From: Pseudoxanthomonas sp. CF385
GTDB lineage: Bacteria; Pseudomonadota; Gammaproteobacteria; Xanthomonadales; Xanthomonadaceae
DNA: 64,000 nucleotides
Direction: 5' to 3'
Assembly (NCBI RefSeq): GCF_900104255.1
Contig: NZ_FNKZ01000002.1
Coordinates: 310,001 to 374,000, forward strand
This document shows, one piece after another, positions 8,903-22,380 of the stretch. The translations under genes and the position numbers were made by a program. Below the pieces are notes generated by a model, which was not told where the DNA came from, did not search any database, and saw nothing but the letters and a program-made list of their open reading frames with translations. Position 1 is the stretch's first letter, and the number at the start of each line of letters is the position of its first letter.

Positions 8903-8941
8903 CCCCTCGCCCGCGTGCGGGAGAGGGGAACGGGGTGAGGG
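8903..8941. repeat. CTCTCCC/GGGAGAG intergenic repeat, copy 1
   Basis: CCCCTCGCCCGC-GTG-CGGGAGAGGGG hairpin followed by AACGGGGTGAGGG, in the lspA-ispH gap. Related arms occur at 63753-63874. This matches a family of short GC-rich palindromic elements common between genes in this bacterial group. Confidence 0.75.
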
Positions 8942-8965
8942 CCGGCCGCCGCGATGCCACCCGGC

Positions 8966-9463
8966 TCAATCGCGCTTCTTCTTGCCGTCGAACAGCCCGA
9001 ACAGGGCGATGCCGATGGCGCCGCCCACCACCGCGCAATCGGCGATGTTGAACGCGGGCCAGAAGTGGCCGCGCCAGTGCCACTGGATGAAATCGATCAC
9101 ATGGCCGTGGATCTGGCGATCGATGACGTTGCCCAGCGCGCCACCGATCACCAGGGCGTACGGCAGCGCCTGGCGCCAGTCGGCGCGACGCGTGCGCGAC
9201 AGCCAGAAGCCCAGCAGACCGCTGATGCCCACGGCCAGCACGGTGAAGAACCAGCGCTGCCAGCCGCCGGCGTCGGCCAGGAAGCTGAACGCCGCGCCGG
9301 TGTTGTAGGTGCGGTACCAGTTCCAGAAGCCGTCGATCACCGGGATGGCGGTGTATTCCGGTAGCGACGCCAGCACCCAGGCCTTGGACCACTGGTCCAG
9401 GCCGATGACCACCGCCGACAGCAGCAGCCAGAGGAGCGCGTTGGGCTTGGGGGCGGCCGCCAT
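8966..9463 (-). CDS. lspA: Lipoprotein signal peptidase
   Basis: Aspartic membrane protease that cleaves prolipoprotein signal peptides before the diacylated Cys. 165 residues with four membrane segments; catalytic aspartates in [15 protein letters not shown] (about 111-125) and FNIADCAV. Also has the conserved LDQWSKAWV near residue 22 and the [11 protein letters not shown] motif. Its ATG shares one base with the ileS stop (TGATG), so translation is probably coupled. The neighbouring lipoprotein PstS2 in this window would be a client. Confidence 0.97.
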   Translation of the reverse strand: MAAAPKPNALLWLLLSAVVIGLDQWSKAWVLASLPEYTAIPVIDGFWNWYRTYNTGAAFSFLADAGGWQRWFFTVLAVGISGLLGFWLSRTRRADWRQALPYALVIGGALGNVIDRQIHGHVIDFIQWHWRGHFWPAFNIADCAVVGGAIGIALFGLFDGKKKRD

Positions 9464-12294
9464 CAGAACCACTCCCGGGTTTCGCCGTCGCCGTCGATGT
9501 TGCTGACGCAGCGGCCACAGAGTTCCGGATGCTCGGCATGCGCACCGACGTCGGCGCGGTAGTGCCAGCACCGCACACACTTGGCCTTGGTGGTCGGCGT
9601 GGCGAGCACGAAGACCTCGTCGGCACTGACTTCGGAGACGGTGACGTCGCCGCTGATGAAGAAGAACCGCAGTTCCTCCGCAAGCGGCCGCCACTTCGCG
9701 GCGGTGGCGGCGTTCACCGAGACGGCTATCTCGGCTTCCAGCGCAGCGCCGATCAGACCGTTGGCGCGCATCGGCTCCAGCACCTTGGCGACCTGCTCGC
9801 GCAGGGCCAGCAACTGGTCGAAGTCGGCCGCGTTCAACGCGGCGTCCGCCGGCAGCGGGGCCAGGCCGTCGTACCAGGTGGCGAACAGCACGTTGTCCGT
9901 GCGCTCGCCCGGCAAGTAGCCCCACATTTCATCGGCGGTGAAGCTCAGCACCGGCGCGATCCAGCGCACGAAGGCCTCGGCGATCAGGTACATCGCGCTC
10001 TGCGCACTGCGGCGCCCGCGCGAATCCTCGCGCATGGTGTACAGACGGTCCTTGGTGACGTCCAGGTACAGCGAACCGAGGTCGACGCTGCAGAAGTTCA
10101 GCAGCGCCTGCACGATCTCGGCGAAATCGTAACGGTCGTACGCCGCCTTGATCTTCTCCTGCACCTCGTAGGCGCGATGCACGATCCAGCGGTCCAGCGC
10201 GACCATGTCGGCCGGCGCCACCAGGTCGCGCGCAGGCTCGAAGCCGTTGAGGTTGCTGAGCAGGAAGCGCGCGGTGTTGCGCAGGCGACGGTAGGCGTCG
10301 GCATTGCGCTTCAGGATTTCCTGCGACAGCGACATCTCGTTGCTGTAGTCGGCGCTGGCGATCCACAGGCGCAGTATGTCCGCGCCGAGGGTCTTCATGA
10401 TGTCCTGCGGCTCGATGCCATTGCCCAGCGACTTGGACATCTTGCGCCCGTGCTCGTCCACGGTGAACCCGTGAGTGAGGCACTGCTTGTACGGCGCCTT
10501 CTTGTCGATCGCCACGCCGGTCAGCAGCGAGGACTGGAACCAGCCACGGTGCTGGTCCGAGCCTTCCAGATAGAGATCGGCCGGCTTGCCCAAGCCGCGC
10601 TCCAGCAGCACGCCTTCGTGGGTGACGCCGGAATCGAACCAGACATCGAGGATGTCGGTGATCTTGTCGTAGTCCTTGGCTTCATCACCCAGCAGCTCGG
10701 CCGCGTCCAGCGTGTACCAGACGTCGACGCCGCCCTGCTCCACGCGGTCGGCCACGGCGCGCATCAGCTCGACGCTGCGCGGATGCGGCTCGCCGGTTTC
10801 GCGATGCACGAACAGCGCGATCGGCACACCCCAGGTGCGCTGGCGCGAGATGGTCCAGTCCGGACGGCCGTCGACCATGCCGGCAATGCGGGCTTCGCCC
10901 CACTGCGGGAACCAGCCGACCTGCTTGATCGCTTCCAGCGCGTCGGCGCGCAGGTGGGCCTGCTCCATCGAGATGAACCACTGCGGCGTGGCGCGGAACG
11001 CGATGGGCGTCTTGTGCCGCCAGCAGTGCGGGTAGCTGTGTTCCAGCTTGCTGAAGGCGAGCAGCGCGCCGCTCTGCTTCAGCACATCGATGATGACGTC
11101 GTTCGCCTTCCAGATATGCAGACCGGCCAGCTCCACGCCATGCGCAGCCGGCGTGGACGGCAGGTAGACGCCCCGGCCGTCGACCGGGTTGATCTGCGCG
11201 GCGGTGTATTTGTCCAACAGGCCGTATTGCTTGCTGACGACGTAGTCTTCCTGGCCGTGGCCGGGCGCGGTGTGCACGGCGCCGGTACCGTCTTCGGCCG
11301 ACACGTGGTCGCCGAGCAGCACGGGGATGTCGCGCGTGTCGTAGAACGGATGCGCGAACAGCAGGCCTTCCAGCGCACTGCCATTCACCCGTGCATGCAC
11401 CACCAGGTCGGTGACGCCGTAGCGCTGCAGCGCGCGAGCGGCCAGCGCATCGGCCAGCACCAGCCAGCGGCGCTTGCCATCGTGCGCGGGACCTTCGACC
11501 AGGGCATATTCGAGCTCGCCGCCAATGGAGATCGCCAGCGAGGCAGGCAGCGTCCATGGCGTGGTGGTCCAGATCGGCAACGCGACCTCGACATCGCCGG
11601 GCACGGCGGCGCCGAACGCGTTCGCCACCGCCTGCGCGTCGCGCGCGGCGTAAGCCACGTCCACCGCCGGCGACACCTTGTCGGCGTACTCTATCTCCGC
11701 CTCGGCCAGCGCCGAGCCGCAGTCGAAGCACCAGTGCACCGGCTTCACGCCACGGGTCAGGTGGCCGTTGGCGACGATCTTGGCCAGCGCACGGATCTCG
11801 TTCGCTTCGAAGCGGAAATCGAGCGTCTTGTACGGGTTGTCCCAGTCGCCGATCACGCCCAGGCGCTTGAAGTCCTTGCGCTGGATGTCGATCTGCGACT
11901 CGGCGTATTCGCGGCATTTCTGCCGGAACTCGACCGCATCGAGCTTCACCCCAACCTTGCCGTACTTCTTCTCGATGGCGATCTCGATCGGCAGGCCATG
12001 GCAATCCCAGCCCGGGATGTAGGGCGCATCGAAGCCGGCCAGATAGCGCGACTTGACGATGATGTCCTTCAGGATCTTGTTGACCGCATGGCCCAGGTGG
12101 ATCGCGCCGTTGGCGTACGGCGGGCCGTCGTGCAGCACGAACAGCGGGCGGCCCTTGGCGTTGTCGCGCAACTGCGCGTACAGGCCCTGGCTTTCCCAGC
12201 GGGCCAGCGTGTCCGGCTCGCGCTTGGGCAGGTCGCCGCGCATCGGGAAATCCGTGGCGGGCAGATGGAGGGTGGCTTTGTAATCTTGGGTCAC
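9463..12294 (-). CDS. ileS: Isoleucyl-tRNA synthetase
   Basis: Class I aminoacyl-tRNA synthetase, 943 residues from GTG 12294 ([17 protein letters not shown]), the usual family start; a TTG at 12306 is an alternative but would overlap the ribF stop. HIGH motif as [11 protein letters not shown] (about 59-69), KMSKS as [10 protein letters not shown] (about 606-615), CP1 editing domain between, and a C-terminal zinc finger CVRCWHY...CGRC. No clear Shine-Dalgarno precedes it, so coupling to ribF (8-nt gap) is likely. Confidence 0.97.
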   Translation of the reverse strand: MTQDYKATLHLPATDFPMRGDLPKREPDTLARWESQGLYAQLRDNAKGRPLFVLHDGPPYANGAIHLGHAVNKILKDIIVKSRYLAGFDAPYIPGWDCHGLPIEIAIEKKYGKVGVKLDAVEFRQKCREYAESQIDIQRKDFKRLGVIGDWDNPYKTLDFRFEANEIRALAKIVANGHLTRGVKPVHWCFDCGSALAEAEIEYADKVSPAVDVAYAARDAQAVANAFGAAVPGDVEVALPIWTTTPWTLPASLAISIGGELEYALVEGPAHDGKRRWLVLADALAARALQRYGVTDLVVHARVNGSALEGLLFAHPFYDTRDIPVLLGDHVSAEDGTGAVHTAPGHGQEDYVVSKQYGLLDKYTAAQINPVDGRGVYLPSTPAAHGVELAGLHIWKANDVIIDVLKQSGALLAFSKLEHSYPHCWRHKTPIAFRATPQWFISMEQAHLRADALEAIKQVGWFPQWGEARIAGMVDGRPDWTISRQRTWGVPIALFVHRETGEPHPRSVELMRAVADRVEQGGVDVWYTLDAAELLGDEAKDYDKITDILDVWFDSGVTHEGVLLERGLGKPADLYLEGSDQHRGWFQSSLLTGVAIDKKAPYKQCLTHGFTVDEHGRKMSKSLGNGIEPQDIMKTLGADILRLWIASADYSNEMSLSQEILKRNADAYRRLRNTARFLLSNLNGFEPARDLVAPADMVALDRWIVHRAYEVQEKIKAAYDRYDFAEIVQALLNFCSVDLGSLYLDVTKDRLYTMREDSRGRRSAQSAMYLIAEAFVRWIAPVLSFTADEMWGYLPGERTDNVLFATWYDGLAPLPADAALNAADFDQLLALREQVAKVLEPMRANGLIGAALEAEIAVSVNAATAAKWRPLAEELRFFFISGDVTVSEVSADEVFVLATPTTKAKCVRCWHYRADVGAHAEHPELCGRCVSNIDGDGETREWF

Positions 12295-12302
12295 GGGCGT
12301 GA

Positions 12303-13283
12303 TCAACGTGCGGCTTCTGTTGGAGAGTCCGCACAGGGATGTGCGGGCTTTTGCTCAGGGACGAGCAATACGCCGCGCGCCTGATCGGCATCGCGGTGCA
12401 TCTGCTCGGTGAGGCTGGGCAGATCGGGGAATTTCAGTTCGTCGCGCAGCTTGGCGACGAATTCGACTTCGATATGGCGCCCGTAGAGGTCGCCGGCGAA
12501 ATCGAACAGATGGGCTTCCAGCAACGGCTCGACGCCATCGACCGTGGGGCGTGTGCCGAAACTGGAGACCGACGCCCACGGGGCATCGCCCACGCCGTGC
12601 ACCCAGGTGGCGTAGATGCCGGACAGGGCCGGCGTCTTCGGGAAGCGAAGGTTGGCGGTGGGAAACCCGAGCGTGCGGCCGAGCTGCTTGCCGCGCACCA
12701 CCCGGCCGCCGATGGCGTAAGGCCGCCCGAGCAGCCGGGTGGTCGTGGTGAAGTCGCCGCCCTTGAGGGCTTCGCGGATGCGCGTGCTGGAGACGCGTTC
12801 GCCATGCACTTCGACCGGCGGGATCGCGTCGGCGCTGAAGCCGAGTTCGCTGCCCATCGTCTGGAGTAGCGCGACATCACCGCCGCGGCGATGGCCGAAG
12901 CGGAACTCCGGACCGATCCAGACTTCGCGGGCGGCCAGGCGGCCGACCAGCAGGGTGCGGACGAAATCCTCGGCGGACATCGCCGAGAGCTTCGCATCGA
13001 AGCGCAGCAACCCGACGCGGTCGGCGCCCAGCTCCAACAGGCCTTCGACCTTGGCGCGGGCCAGGGTCAGCCGCGGCGGCGGATGGTCCTTGGAGAAGAA
13101 TTCGCGCGGCAAAGGCTCGAAGGTCACCACCACGCAGTCGACGCCCAGCGCCCGGGCACGCGCGACGGCATGCCGCACCAGCGCGCGGTGGCCCGAGTGA
13201 AGGCCATCGAAGGCGCCGATGCAGACCACGCTACCGTGCGGGCTCAGAAGCCCGCCATCGACGTCACGGAACAGCCTGCTCAT
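12303..13283 (-). CDS. ribF: Bifunctional riboflavin kinase / FAD synthetase
   Basis: Makes FMN and FAD from riboflavin. 326 residues. N-terminal nucleotidyltransferase domain with [14 protein letters not shown] (about 23-36) and SSTRIREAL (about 165-173); C-terminal flavokinase domain with [11 protein letters not shown] (about 205-215) and the Thr-Val-Glu-like segment [18 protein letters not shown]. First in the ribF-ileS-lspA-ispH order widespread in gammaproteobacteria. Confidence 0.97.
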   Translation of the reverse strand: MSRLFRDVDGGLLSPHGSVVCIGAFDGLHSGHRALVRHAVARARALGVDCVVVTFEPLPREFFSKDHPPPRLTLARAKVEGLLELGADRVGLLRFDAKLSAMSAEDFVRTLLVGRLAAREVWIGPEFRFGHRRGGDVALLQTMGSELGFSADAIPPVEVHGERVSSTRIREALKGGDFTTTTRLLGRPYAIGGRVVRGKQLGRTLGFPTANLRFPKTPALSGIYATWVHGVGDAPWASVSSFGTRPTVDGVEPLLEAHLFDFAGDLYGRHIEVEFVAKLRDELKFPDLPSLTEQMHRDADQARGVLLVPEQKPAHPCADSPTEAAR

Positions 13284-13367
13284 GGAATCCTGTCGGGGCG
13301 GATCGGCCGGTGCGGGCGATCCGGGAGGGATGCAATAACTTTGAAGTATAGCCGGGCGTGCCGGCCC

Positions 13368-14978
13368 TCAATGGCCACGCAGGTCTCGGGGACGGATGCC
13401 CTGCACCCACAGCAGGCCGGCATACAGCGCGCCCCCCGCGCCCACCATCACCGCCAGGCGCCAGCCACGGTCCCACCAGGCCCACGGGGTCCAGTCCGGC
13501 CAGAGCACGCGGAAGGCCAACACCACCAGCGTCATCGCCACCGTCGCCACGCCGATCTGGCGGAGGAACCGGCCCCAGCCGGGCTGCCGCCGGTACACGC
13601 CCGCCTTGCGTAGCAGCCAAGCCAGCTGCAGCGCATTCACCCAGCCGGCCACCGCAATGGCCAGCGCCAGCAGCGCATGCGCGCCCTGCACTTGGCCCAG
13701 GGCCTGCTTCAGGTCGCCGCCCGTGGCCTGCAGGGCCTGCCGGCCCGGCTCGGTGCCGTAAAGCATCGCGGCGAAGAACAGCAGGGTGCACAGCGCATTC
13801 GTCAGGACCGCCACCACGGCCGCCTTCACGGGCGTGCGGGTGTCTTGACGCGAGTAGAACGCCGGCGCCAACACCTTCACCAGCAGGAAGGCCGGTACGG
13901 CGATGGACTGCGCCATCAGGCTCCAACTGGCCATCTGCACGTCGGTGGCGTCGAACTTGCCGTACTGGAACAGCGTGGCCAGCAGCGGCTGCGCACACAG
14001 GATCAGCCCGGCGCAGGCGGGCAGGCCGATCAGCAGGCAGAGGCGGAAACCCCAGTCCAGGCCTTTCGAGTACCCCTCAGGATCGGTCTCGGCATGGCGG
14101 CTGGACAGATGCGGCAGGATCACCGTGCCGATCGCCACGCCGAACATCCCCAGCGGGAACTCCAGCAGGCGGTCGCTGTAGTACAGCCAGCTGACGCTGC
14201 CGCTGATGAGCAGCGCCGCCACCCACGTATTGAGCAGCAGGTTGAACTGGGCCACCGATGAGCCGAACAGCGTGGGCACCATCAGGGTCAGGATCTTGCG
14301 GACGCCGGCATGGGCGAAGTCCAGCCTCGGGCGCGGCAGCAGGCCCAGGCGGGCCAGCGACGGCAGCTGGAAGCCCAACTGGAGCACGCCCGCGGCGAAC
14401 ACGCCCCAGCCCAGCACCATCACCGAGTAGTCCATCAGCGGCGCCAGCCCGACGGCGGCGGCGATCATGGACAGGTTCATCAGCACCGGCGACAGCGCGG
14501 GGATGGCGAACCGCTGGTAGCTGTTGAGGATGCCGCCCGCCAGCGATGCCAGCGAGATGAACAAGGCATAGGGGAAGGTGATCCGCAGCAGGTCGGTCAG
14601 CACCTGCATCTGCGCGGCGTCGAAGTTCGGCGCGATCAGGCGGGCGATCTGCGGAGCCAGCAGGATCACGATGGCGGTCAGCACCAGCAGTGCCGCGGCC
14701 AGAGTGCCGGTGACCCGGTCGATCAGGGCCTTGACCTCCTCCGGGCTCCGGGTGGCCTTGTACTCGGCCAAAACCGGGACGAAGGCCATCGAGAACGAGC
14801 CTTCGGCCGACAGCCGGCGCATGAAGTTCGGGATCCTGAACGCCACGAAGAAGGCATCCATCATCCCGCCCGCACCGAACACATGGGCGTAGACTTGATC
14901 CCGGACCAGTCCCGAGAGCCGGGACAAGAAGGTCATGGAGCTGAAGATGGCGGCGGAGCGCAGGAGCTTCCCGCTCAT
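13368..14978 (-). CDS. murJ: Lipid II flippase MurJ
   Basis: MOP-superfamily transporter that flips the peptidoglycan precursor lipid II. 536 residues from ATG 14978 (MSGKLLRSAAIFSSMTFLSR), with about 14 membrane segments and the MurJ signature GLVRDQVYAHVFGAGGMMDA near residues 22-41 and FRRL-like RIPNFMRRLSAEG. Divergent from rpsT, and upstream of ribF on the same strand (84-nt gap), a common arrangement. Confidence 0.97.
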   Translation of the reverse strand: MSGKLLRSAAIFSSMTFLSRLSGLVRDQVYAHVFGAGGMMDAFFVAFRIPNFMRRLSAEGSFSMAFVPVLAEYKATRSPEEVKALIDRVTGTLAAALLVLTAIVILLAPQIARLIAPNFDAAQMQVLTDLLRITFPYALFISLASLAGGILNSYQRFAIPALSPVLMNLSMIAAAVGLAPLMDYSVMVLGWGVFAAGVLQLGFQLPSLARLGLLPRPRLDFAHAGVRKILTLMVPTLFGSSVAQFNLLLNTWVAALLISGSVSWLYYSDRLLEFPLGMFGVAIGTVILPHLSSRHAETDPEGYSKGLDWGFRLCLLIGLPACAGLILCAQPLLATLFQYGKFDATDVQMASWSLMAQSIAVPAFLLVKVLAPAFYSRQDTRTPVKAAVVAVLTNALCTLLFFAAMLYGTEPGRQALQATGGDLKQALGQVQGAHALLALAIAVAGWVNALQLAWLLRKAGVYRRQPGWGRFLRQIGVATVAMTLVVLAFRVLWPDWTPWAWWDRGWRLAVMVGAGGALYAGLLWVQGIRPRDLRGH

Positions 14979-15008
14979 CGGGGCCGATCCCCCGACAGAA
15001 TCGCCAGC

Positions 15009-15037
15009 TTGACGCAACCCATTGAATGCCCCATAAT
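15009..15037 (+). promoter_or_regulatory. sigma-70 promoter of rpsT
   Basis: -35 TTGACG (15009-15014), 17-bp spacer, -10 CATAAT (15032-15037), each matching the consensus at five of six positions. It lies in the murJ-rpsT divergent gap and gives a leader of about 60 nt before the rpsT GTG. Confidence 0.8.
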
Positions 15038-15105
15038 TTCCGGCTCGATTATCCGTCTTCCGTTCAACCCCTGAATTCTCTCAGGTATTCACCAGGAATC
15101 CCACT

Positions 15106-15375
15106 GTGGCCAATATCAAGTCCGCCAAGAAGCGCGCCAAGCAGACCGTCGTGCGCAATGCGCGCAATGCCGGTCAGCGTTCGATGCTGCGCACCGCCGT
15201 CAAGAAAGTCCTCAAGGCCCTCGACGCCAACGACGCCGCCGGTGCCCAGGCTGCGTTCGTCTCGGCCCAGCCGATCCTCGATCGCCTGAGCTCGCGCGGC
15301 CTGATCCACCGCAACAAGGCCGCTCGCCACAAGAGCCGCCTGAACGCCCGCATCAAGGCGCTGCAAGCCGCCTGA
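15106..15375 (+). CDS. rpsT: 30S ribosomal protein S20
   Basis: Primary 16S-rRNA-binding protein, 89 residues, Lys/Arg-rich helices ([39 protein letters not shown] at 69-87). The start is a GTG at 15106; weak start codons are typical of rpsT in this class and take part in S20 autoregulation in E. coli. Flanked by its own promoter and terminator. Confidence 0.97.
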   Translation: MANIKSAKKRAKQTVVRNARNAGQRSMLRTAVKKVLKALDANDAAGAQAAFVSAQPILDRLSSRGLIHRNKAARHKSRLNARIKALQAA

Positions 15376-15402
15376 TCCAGCGGTACACGGACGCGAAGAC
15401 AC

Positions 15403-15431
15403 GAAACCCGCCGGAAGGCGGGTTTCTTTTT
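15403..15431 (+). terminator. Rho-independent terminator of rpsT
   Basis: Stem GAAACCCGCC/GGCGGGTTTC with GGAA loop (15403-15426), followed by five T. A near-identical but inverted terminator for obg lies 40 bp downstream. Confidence 0.92.
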
Positions 15432-15468
15432 GCCTGCCCGCCGCCAGACCCTGCGCAAGCGGGGGATA

Positions 15469-15493
15469 AGGAAAACCCGCCTTCCGGCGGGTT
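15469..15493 (-). terminator. Rho-independent terminator of obg
   Basis: Stem AACCCGCC/GGCGGGTT with GGAA loop on the minus strand (15474-15493), followed by TTTTCC. It begins 7 nt beyond the obg stop. Confidence 0.85.
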
Positions 15494-15499
15494 CCTGGG

Positions 15500-16564
<1,065 letters not shown>

Positions 16565-16612
16565 TCAATCGATGGGTTGCGGGATGCGCGGGACGTCAAT
16601 GCCCCGCAAACG

Positions 16613-16635
16613 AAAAGCCCCGCACGCGGCGGGGC
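16613..16635 (-). terminator. Terminator between rpmA and obg
   Basis: On the minus strand, GCCCCGC-CGCGT-GCGGGGC (16617-16635) followed by TTTT, 26 nt past the rpmA stop. It would uncouple the highly expressed ribosomal genes from obg at least partly. Confidence 0.8.
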
Positions 16636-16661
16636 CCTTCGCGACGCGTGTGCGCGAAGCC

Positions 16662-16922
16662 TCAGGCTTCCGCCACCACGCTGACGGTGCGGCGCTTCTT
16701 GGCGCCCTTGACCGAGAACTCGACCTTGCCGTCGACCAGCGCGAACAGCGTGTGGTCGCGACCCAGGCCGACGCCCGGACCCGGGTGGAACTGGGTGCCG
16801 CGCTGGCGGATGATGATGTTGCCCGCATCGATCGCCTGACCACCGAAGACCTTGACGCCCAGCATCTTCGGATTGGAGTCGCGGCCGTTGCGCGAGGAAC
16901 CTACGCCCTTTTTGTGTGCCAT
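16662..16922 (-). CDS. rpmA: 50S ribosomal protein L27
   Basis: 86 residues, [19 protein letters not shown] start, with the N-terminal tail that reaches the peptidyl-transferase centre. It has the normal proteobacterial N-terminus with no Firmicutes-type cleavable extension. 12 nt downstream of rplU. Confidence 0.98.
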   Translation of the reverse strand: MAHKKGVGSSRNGRDSNPKMLGVKVFGGQAIDAGNIIIRQRGTQFHPGPGVGLGRDHTLFALVDGKVEFSVKGAKKRRTVSVVAEA

Positions 16923-16934
16923 GACTGCTTCTCC

Positions 16935-17243
16935 TTACTTCGTGATGCCGGTGATTTCGATTTCGGTGTAGTGCTGCCGATGACCCTGGCGCTTCATGTG
17001 GTGCTTGCGGCGGCGGAACTTGATGATGCGGACCTTGTCGGCGCGGCCATGGCCGACGACCTTGGCGGTCACGCTGGCGCCCTTCAGGGCGTCGCCCAGG
17101 CTGATGGTTTCGCCATCGCCCAGCATCAGGATGTTGTCGAAGGTGATCTCGTTGCCGGCTTCGGCCTCGAGCTTCTCGACGCGGAGCGTCTCGCCCTTCA
17201 TCACGCGGTATTGCTTACCGCCAGTGACTACGACTGCGTACAT
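16935..17243 (-). CDS. rplU: 50S ribosomal protein L21
   Basis: 102 residues, [14 protein letters not shown] start; the basic C-terminal part ([20 protein letters not shown], 75-94) is the L21 signature that contacts 23S rRNA. First gene of rplU-rpmA, with a good promoter 68-97 nt upstream. Confidence 0.98.
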   Translation of the reverse strand: MYAVVVTGGKQYRVMKGETLRVEKLEAEAGNEITFDNILMLGDGETISLGDALKGASVTAKVVGHGRADKVRIIKFRRRKHHMKRQGHRQHYTEIEITGITK

Positions 17244-17310
17244 GTGGATTCCTTGGTTTCTGTAGTTATTTTCTGGAGCCTGCCTGCCATCGAGGGCGGA
17301 CAGAAGCGGA

Positions 17311-17340
17311 ATTGTAGTGGATTCATGCGGTTAGGGTCAA
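17311..17340 (-). promoter_or_regulatory. sigma-70 promoter of rplU-rpmA
   Basis: On the minus strand: -35 TTGACC (17335-17340), 18-bp spacer, -10 TACAAT (17311-17316). Gives a leader of about 60 nt. The region to either side has no competing gene. Confidence 0.82.
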
Positions 17341-17664
17341 CCACCCCCTCCTTCCGGCCACTCTGTACCGATTGCGGACAGAATCCGCCCTCGGGGCCGC
17401 CGCATAGTGCCCGGCTGCGGCAACCACCGCGCCCTCCAGCCCTTGGGAATCATGCACTTGCCCACATTTCCTTCCCGCACCTGCTCGCCGCGGCGCACGG
17501 ACCTGTCCGCGTCCCGCCGTTCCGGCAAGACCGGTATCGATAGCCCCAATCCCGCCTGACCAGGCTCTTTCTTCCGAACCTCCCTGCACTGGTGCAGGGG
17601 GCGATTTGCCCCCATCTGAGCAGATCGCTACGCTTCCTTGTTCGCTTTCCGGATCCCCCACCCG
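17341..17664. other. rplU-uvrA divergent intergenic region
   Basis: About 320 bp with no gene I would support. The part next to uvrA holds three abutting inverted repeats: CCCTGCAC-TG-GTGCAGGG (17582-17599), GGGGGC-GATTT-GCCCCC (17597-17613) and ATCTG-AG-CAGAT (17614-17625). The first two share bases, so they are alternative stems. No E. coli-type LexA box (CTG-N10-CAG) and no Xanthomonas-type TTAGTA...TACTAA box was found. A 92-codon minus-strand frame here looks random. Confidence 0.6.
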
Positions 17665-20594
<2,930 letters not shown>

Positions 20595-20598
<4 letters not shown>

Positions 20599-21014
20599 GC
20601 GACTCCCACGACGCCGGCCGCAGGCTGCTGGCGAAGATCCCGATCAGCGTGCGCTGGCGCGACATGGACAGCATGGGCCACGTGAACAACGCCAAGTACA
20701 TCTCGTACCTGGAAGAAGCGCGCGTGCGCTGGATGCTGACGGTGCCGGACGTGTCGATGACCGACCGCATCGCGCCGGTCGTGGCCGCGAACAACATCAA
20801 CTACAAGCGGCCGCTGACCTGGCCGAACGACGTGGTAGTGGAACTCTACGTCGACCGCCTGGGGACCAGCAGCGTCACCATCGGTCACCGGATCGTGTCG
20901 GCCAAAGACGACAGCGTGCTGTACTCGGACGGCAACGTGGTGGTCGTGTGGATGGACACGCAGACCGGCCACAGCGCGCCGTTGCCCGCGGCGATCCGTG
21001 CGGTATCGGAGTAA
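20595..21014 (+). CDS. Acyl-CoA thioesterase, hotdog fold (YbgC/FadM-like)
   Basis: 139 residues. The YbgC/4HBT signature is [19 protein letters not shown] (about 19-37), with the catalytic Asp in RDMD and the HVNNAKY helix. Probably hydrolyses acyl-CoA or acyl-ACP thioesters; the chain length cannot be read from sequence. Its ATG overlaps the uvrA stop (ATGA), so it is co-transcribed with uvrA, a pairing that may reflect translation economy more than function. Confidence 0.88.
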
Positions 21015-21026
21015 CCACAAGAGCGT

Positions 21027-21098
21027 TGTGGGAGCGACGTAAGTCGCAAGCTTTTCCCGAGGCTGAAAGAAGAGCTCGCGACTTACGTCGCTCCCACA
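21027..21098. repeat. REP-like palindromic repeat, copy 2
   Basis: 21-bp arms (21027-21047 and 21078-21098) with the same TGTGGGAGCGACGTAAGTCG unit as at 1899-1959, here around a 30-nt loop. It lies between convergent stops of the thioesterase and the copper chaperone, so it can serve as a bidirectional mRNA 3'-end hairpin. Confidence 0.9.
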
Positions 21099-21114
21099 CC
21101 ATAGTCCGCGGACA

Positions 21115-21558
21115 TCAGGGTGCGCTCTTGCGCACCTCGAACACGACGGGCAACGAGCGGCCATCGGCCAGCTTCAGCGTGATCACCGGCTTCTCCCCCG
21201 CGGCCAGCGGCTGGTAGGGGCCATGCAGCATCAGGTGCAGGCCGCCCGGCTTGAGCTCGGCGGCCTTGCCGGGCGCGATCGGCAGCGCGACCACTTCGCG
21301 CATGCGGCTGACACCGTTCTCCTCGCGGGTTTCGTGCAGCGAGACGTCGTCGAAGGCGAGGCTCTCCGCACCGACGATGCTGATCGGCGCCTTGCATGGA
21401 TTCTCGATACGGACGAAGCCGGCCATCATCGGCATCGTGACCGGCGGCAGGCGTATCCAGGCCACCTTGGCGACAGGCAGGCAACCGGCCGCGTGAGCGG
21501 TACCCAGGCACGACATCAACAGGGCCGACAGGCCGATCATTTCGAAGCGACGGTTCAT
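21115..21558 (-). CDS. Periplasmic copper chaperone, PCu(A)C family
   Basis: 147 residues, signal peptide about 1-23 (GLSALLMSCLGTAHAAG). The family binds Cu(I) through an H-x10-M-x21-H-x-M motif; here SLHETREENGVSRMREV (His and Met) and GGLHLML (His-x-Met) are visible with suitable spacing. It supplies copper to cytochrome oxidase CuA or related sites. Stands alone, divergent from the enoyl-CoA hydratase gene with a 38-bp gap. Confidence 0.9.
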   Translation of the reverse strand: MNRRFEMIGLSALLMSCLGTAHAAGCLPVAKVAWIRLPPVTMPMMAGFVRIENPCKAPISIVGAESLAFDDVSLHETREENGVSRMREVVALPIAPGKAAELKPGGLHLMLHGPYQPLAAGEKPVITLKLADGRSLPVVFEVRKSAP

Positions 21559-21596
21559 GCGCCTATGATACCGGCCTGACTTCAGGGAGCGGATGA

Positions 21597-22373
21597 ATGA
21601 CAGGCCTCATCGAAACCACCGACCACGGCGACATCCGCGAGATCCGGCTGGCGCGTGCGCCGGTCAACGCCCTCAACACGGACCTGTGCCGCGCCCTGAT
21701 CGATGCGCTGGGCGGGGCGCTCGACGACGGCGTGCGCGGCATCGTGCTGGCCGGCAACCCGAAGATCTTTTCGGCCGGCATGGACGTGCCTTACCTGATG
21801 TCGCTGGGCGACGACCGCAAGGCGTTGCTCGATGCGTGGCAAGCCTTCTTCGGTGCCGCGCGCACGTTGGCGGAGTCGCGCGTCCCGGTGGTCGCCGCGA
21901 TCACCGGGCATGCGCCGGCGGGCGGTTGCGTGCTGGCGCTGTGCTGCGACTACCGCGTGATGGCGCGCAGCCCGGACCCGGCGCGCCCGTTCGCGCTGGG
22001 CCTCAACGAAACCCAGGTGGGCCTGGTCGTACCGGAAGGCATCCAGCGCCTGATGCGCCGCGTGGTGGGCCCTTATCGCGCCGAACGCCTGCTGGTGGCC
22101 GGCGAGATGGTGCCGGCCGAGCGTGCGCTGGAGATCGGCCTGGTCGATGAACTGATCGACCAGGAGAACGTCACCGCGCGTGCCATCGCCTGGCTGCAGC
22201 AGTTGCTGACCCTGCCGCACCACCCGATGCTGCAGACGCGCGCCCTCGCCCGCCGCGACCTCGTGGAGGCACTCGACCCGGCGCTGATCCAGCTGGAGCG
22301 TTTCGTCGATGCCTGGCATGCGCCCGATACGCAGACCGCCCTGCGCGCGCTGATCGACAAGCTCAAGAAGTAA
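21597..22373 (+). CDS. Enoyl-CoA hydratase/isomerase family protein
   Basis: 258-residue crotonase-fold protein. Substrate-binding loop KIFSAGMDVPYLM (about 56-68) and oxyanion-hole segment ITGHAPAGGCVLAL (about 102-115) are present. The usual catalytic glutamates are not obvious: the region after the second glycine loop reads ALGLNETQVGLVVPEG, so the chemistry may be isomerase-like rather than hydratase. A second paralogue lies at 26392-27174. Confidence 0.85.
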   Translation: MTGLIETTDHGDIREIRLARAPVNALNTDLCRALIDALGGALDDGVRGIVLAGNPKIFSAGMDVPYLMSLGDDRKALLDAWQAFFGAARTLAESRVPVVAAITGHAPAGGCVLALCCDYRVMARSPDPARPFALGLNETQVGLVVPEGIQRLMRRVVGPYRAERLLVAGEMVPAERALEIGLVDELIDQENVTARAIAWLQQLLTLPHHPMLQTRALARRDLVEALDPALIQLERFVDAWHAPDTQTALRALIDKLKK

Positions 22374-22380
22374 CCGCCCC

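Noticed and set aside
9529..12384. A 951-codon plus-strand frame opposite ileS
   Set aside because: Antisense shadow of ileS, which has all class I synthetase motifs.
17337..17615. A 92-codon minus-strand frame before uvrA
   Set aside because: Overlaps the rplU promoter, no recognisable motif, mixed codon use and no ribosome-binding site.
17541..17664. SOS (LexA) box for uvrA
   Set aside because: CTGCACTGGTGCAG has an 8-bp spacer instead of 10 and does not match the Xanthomonas-type LexA motif.
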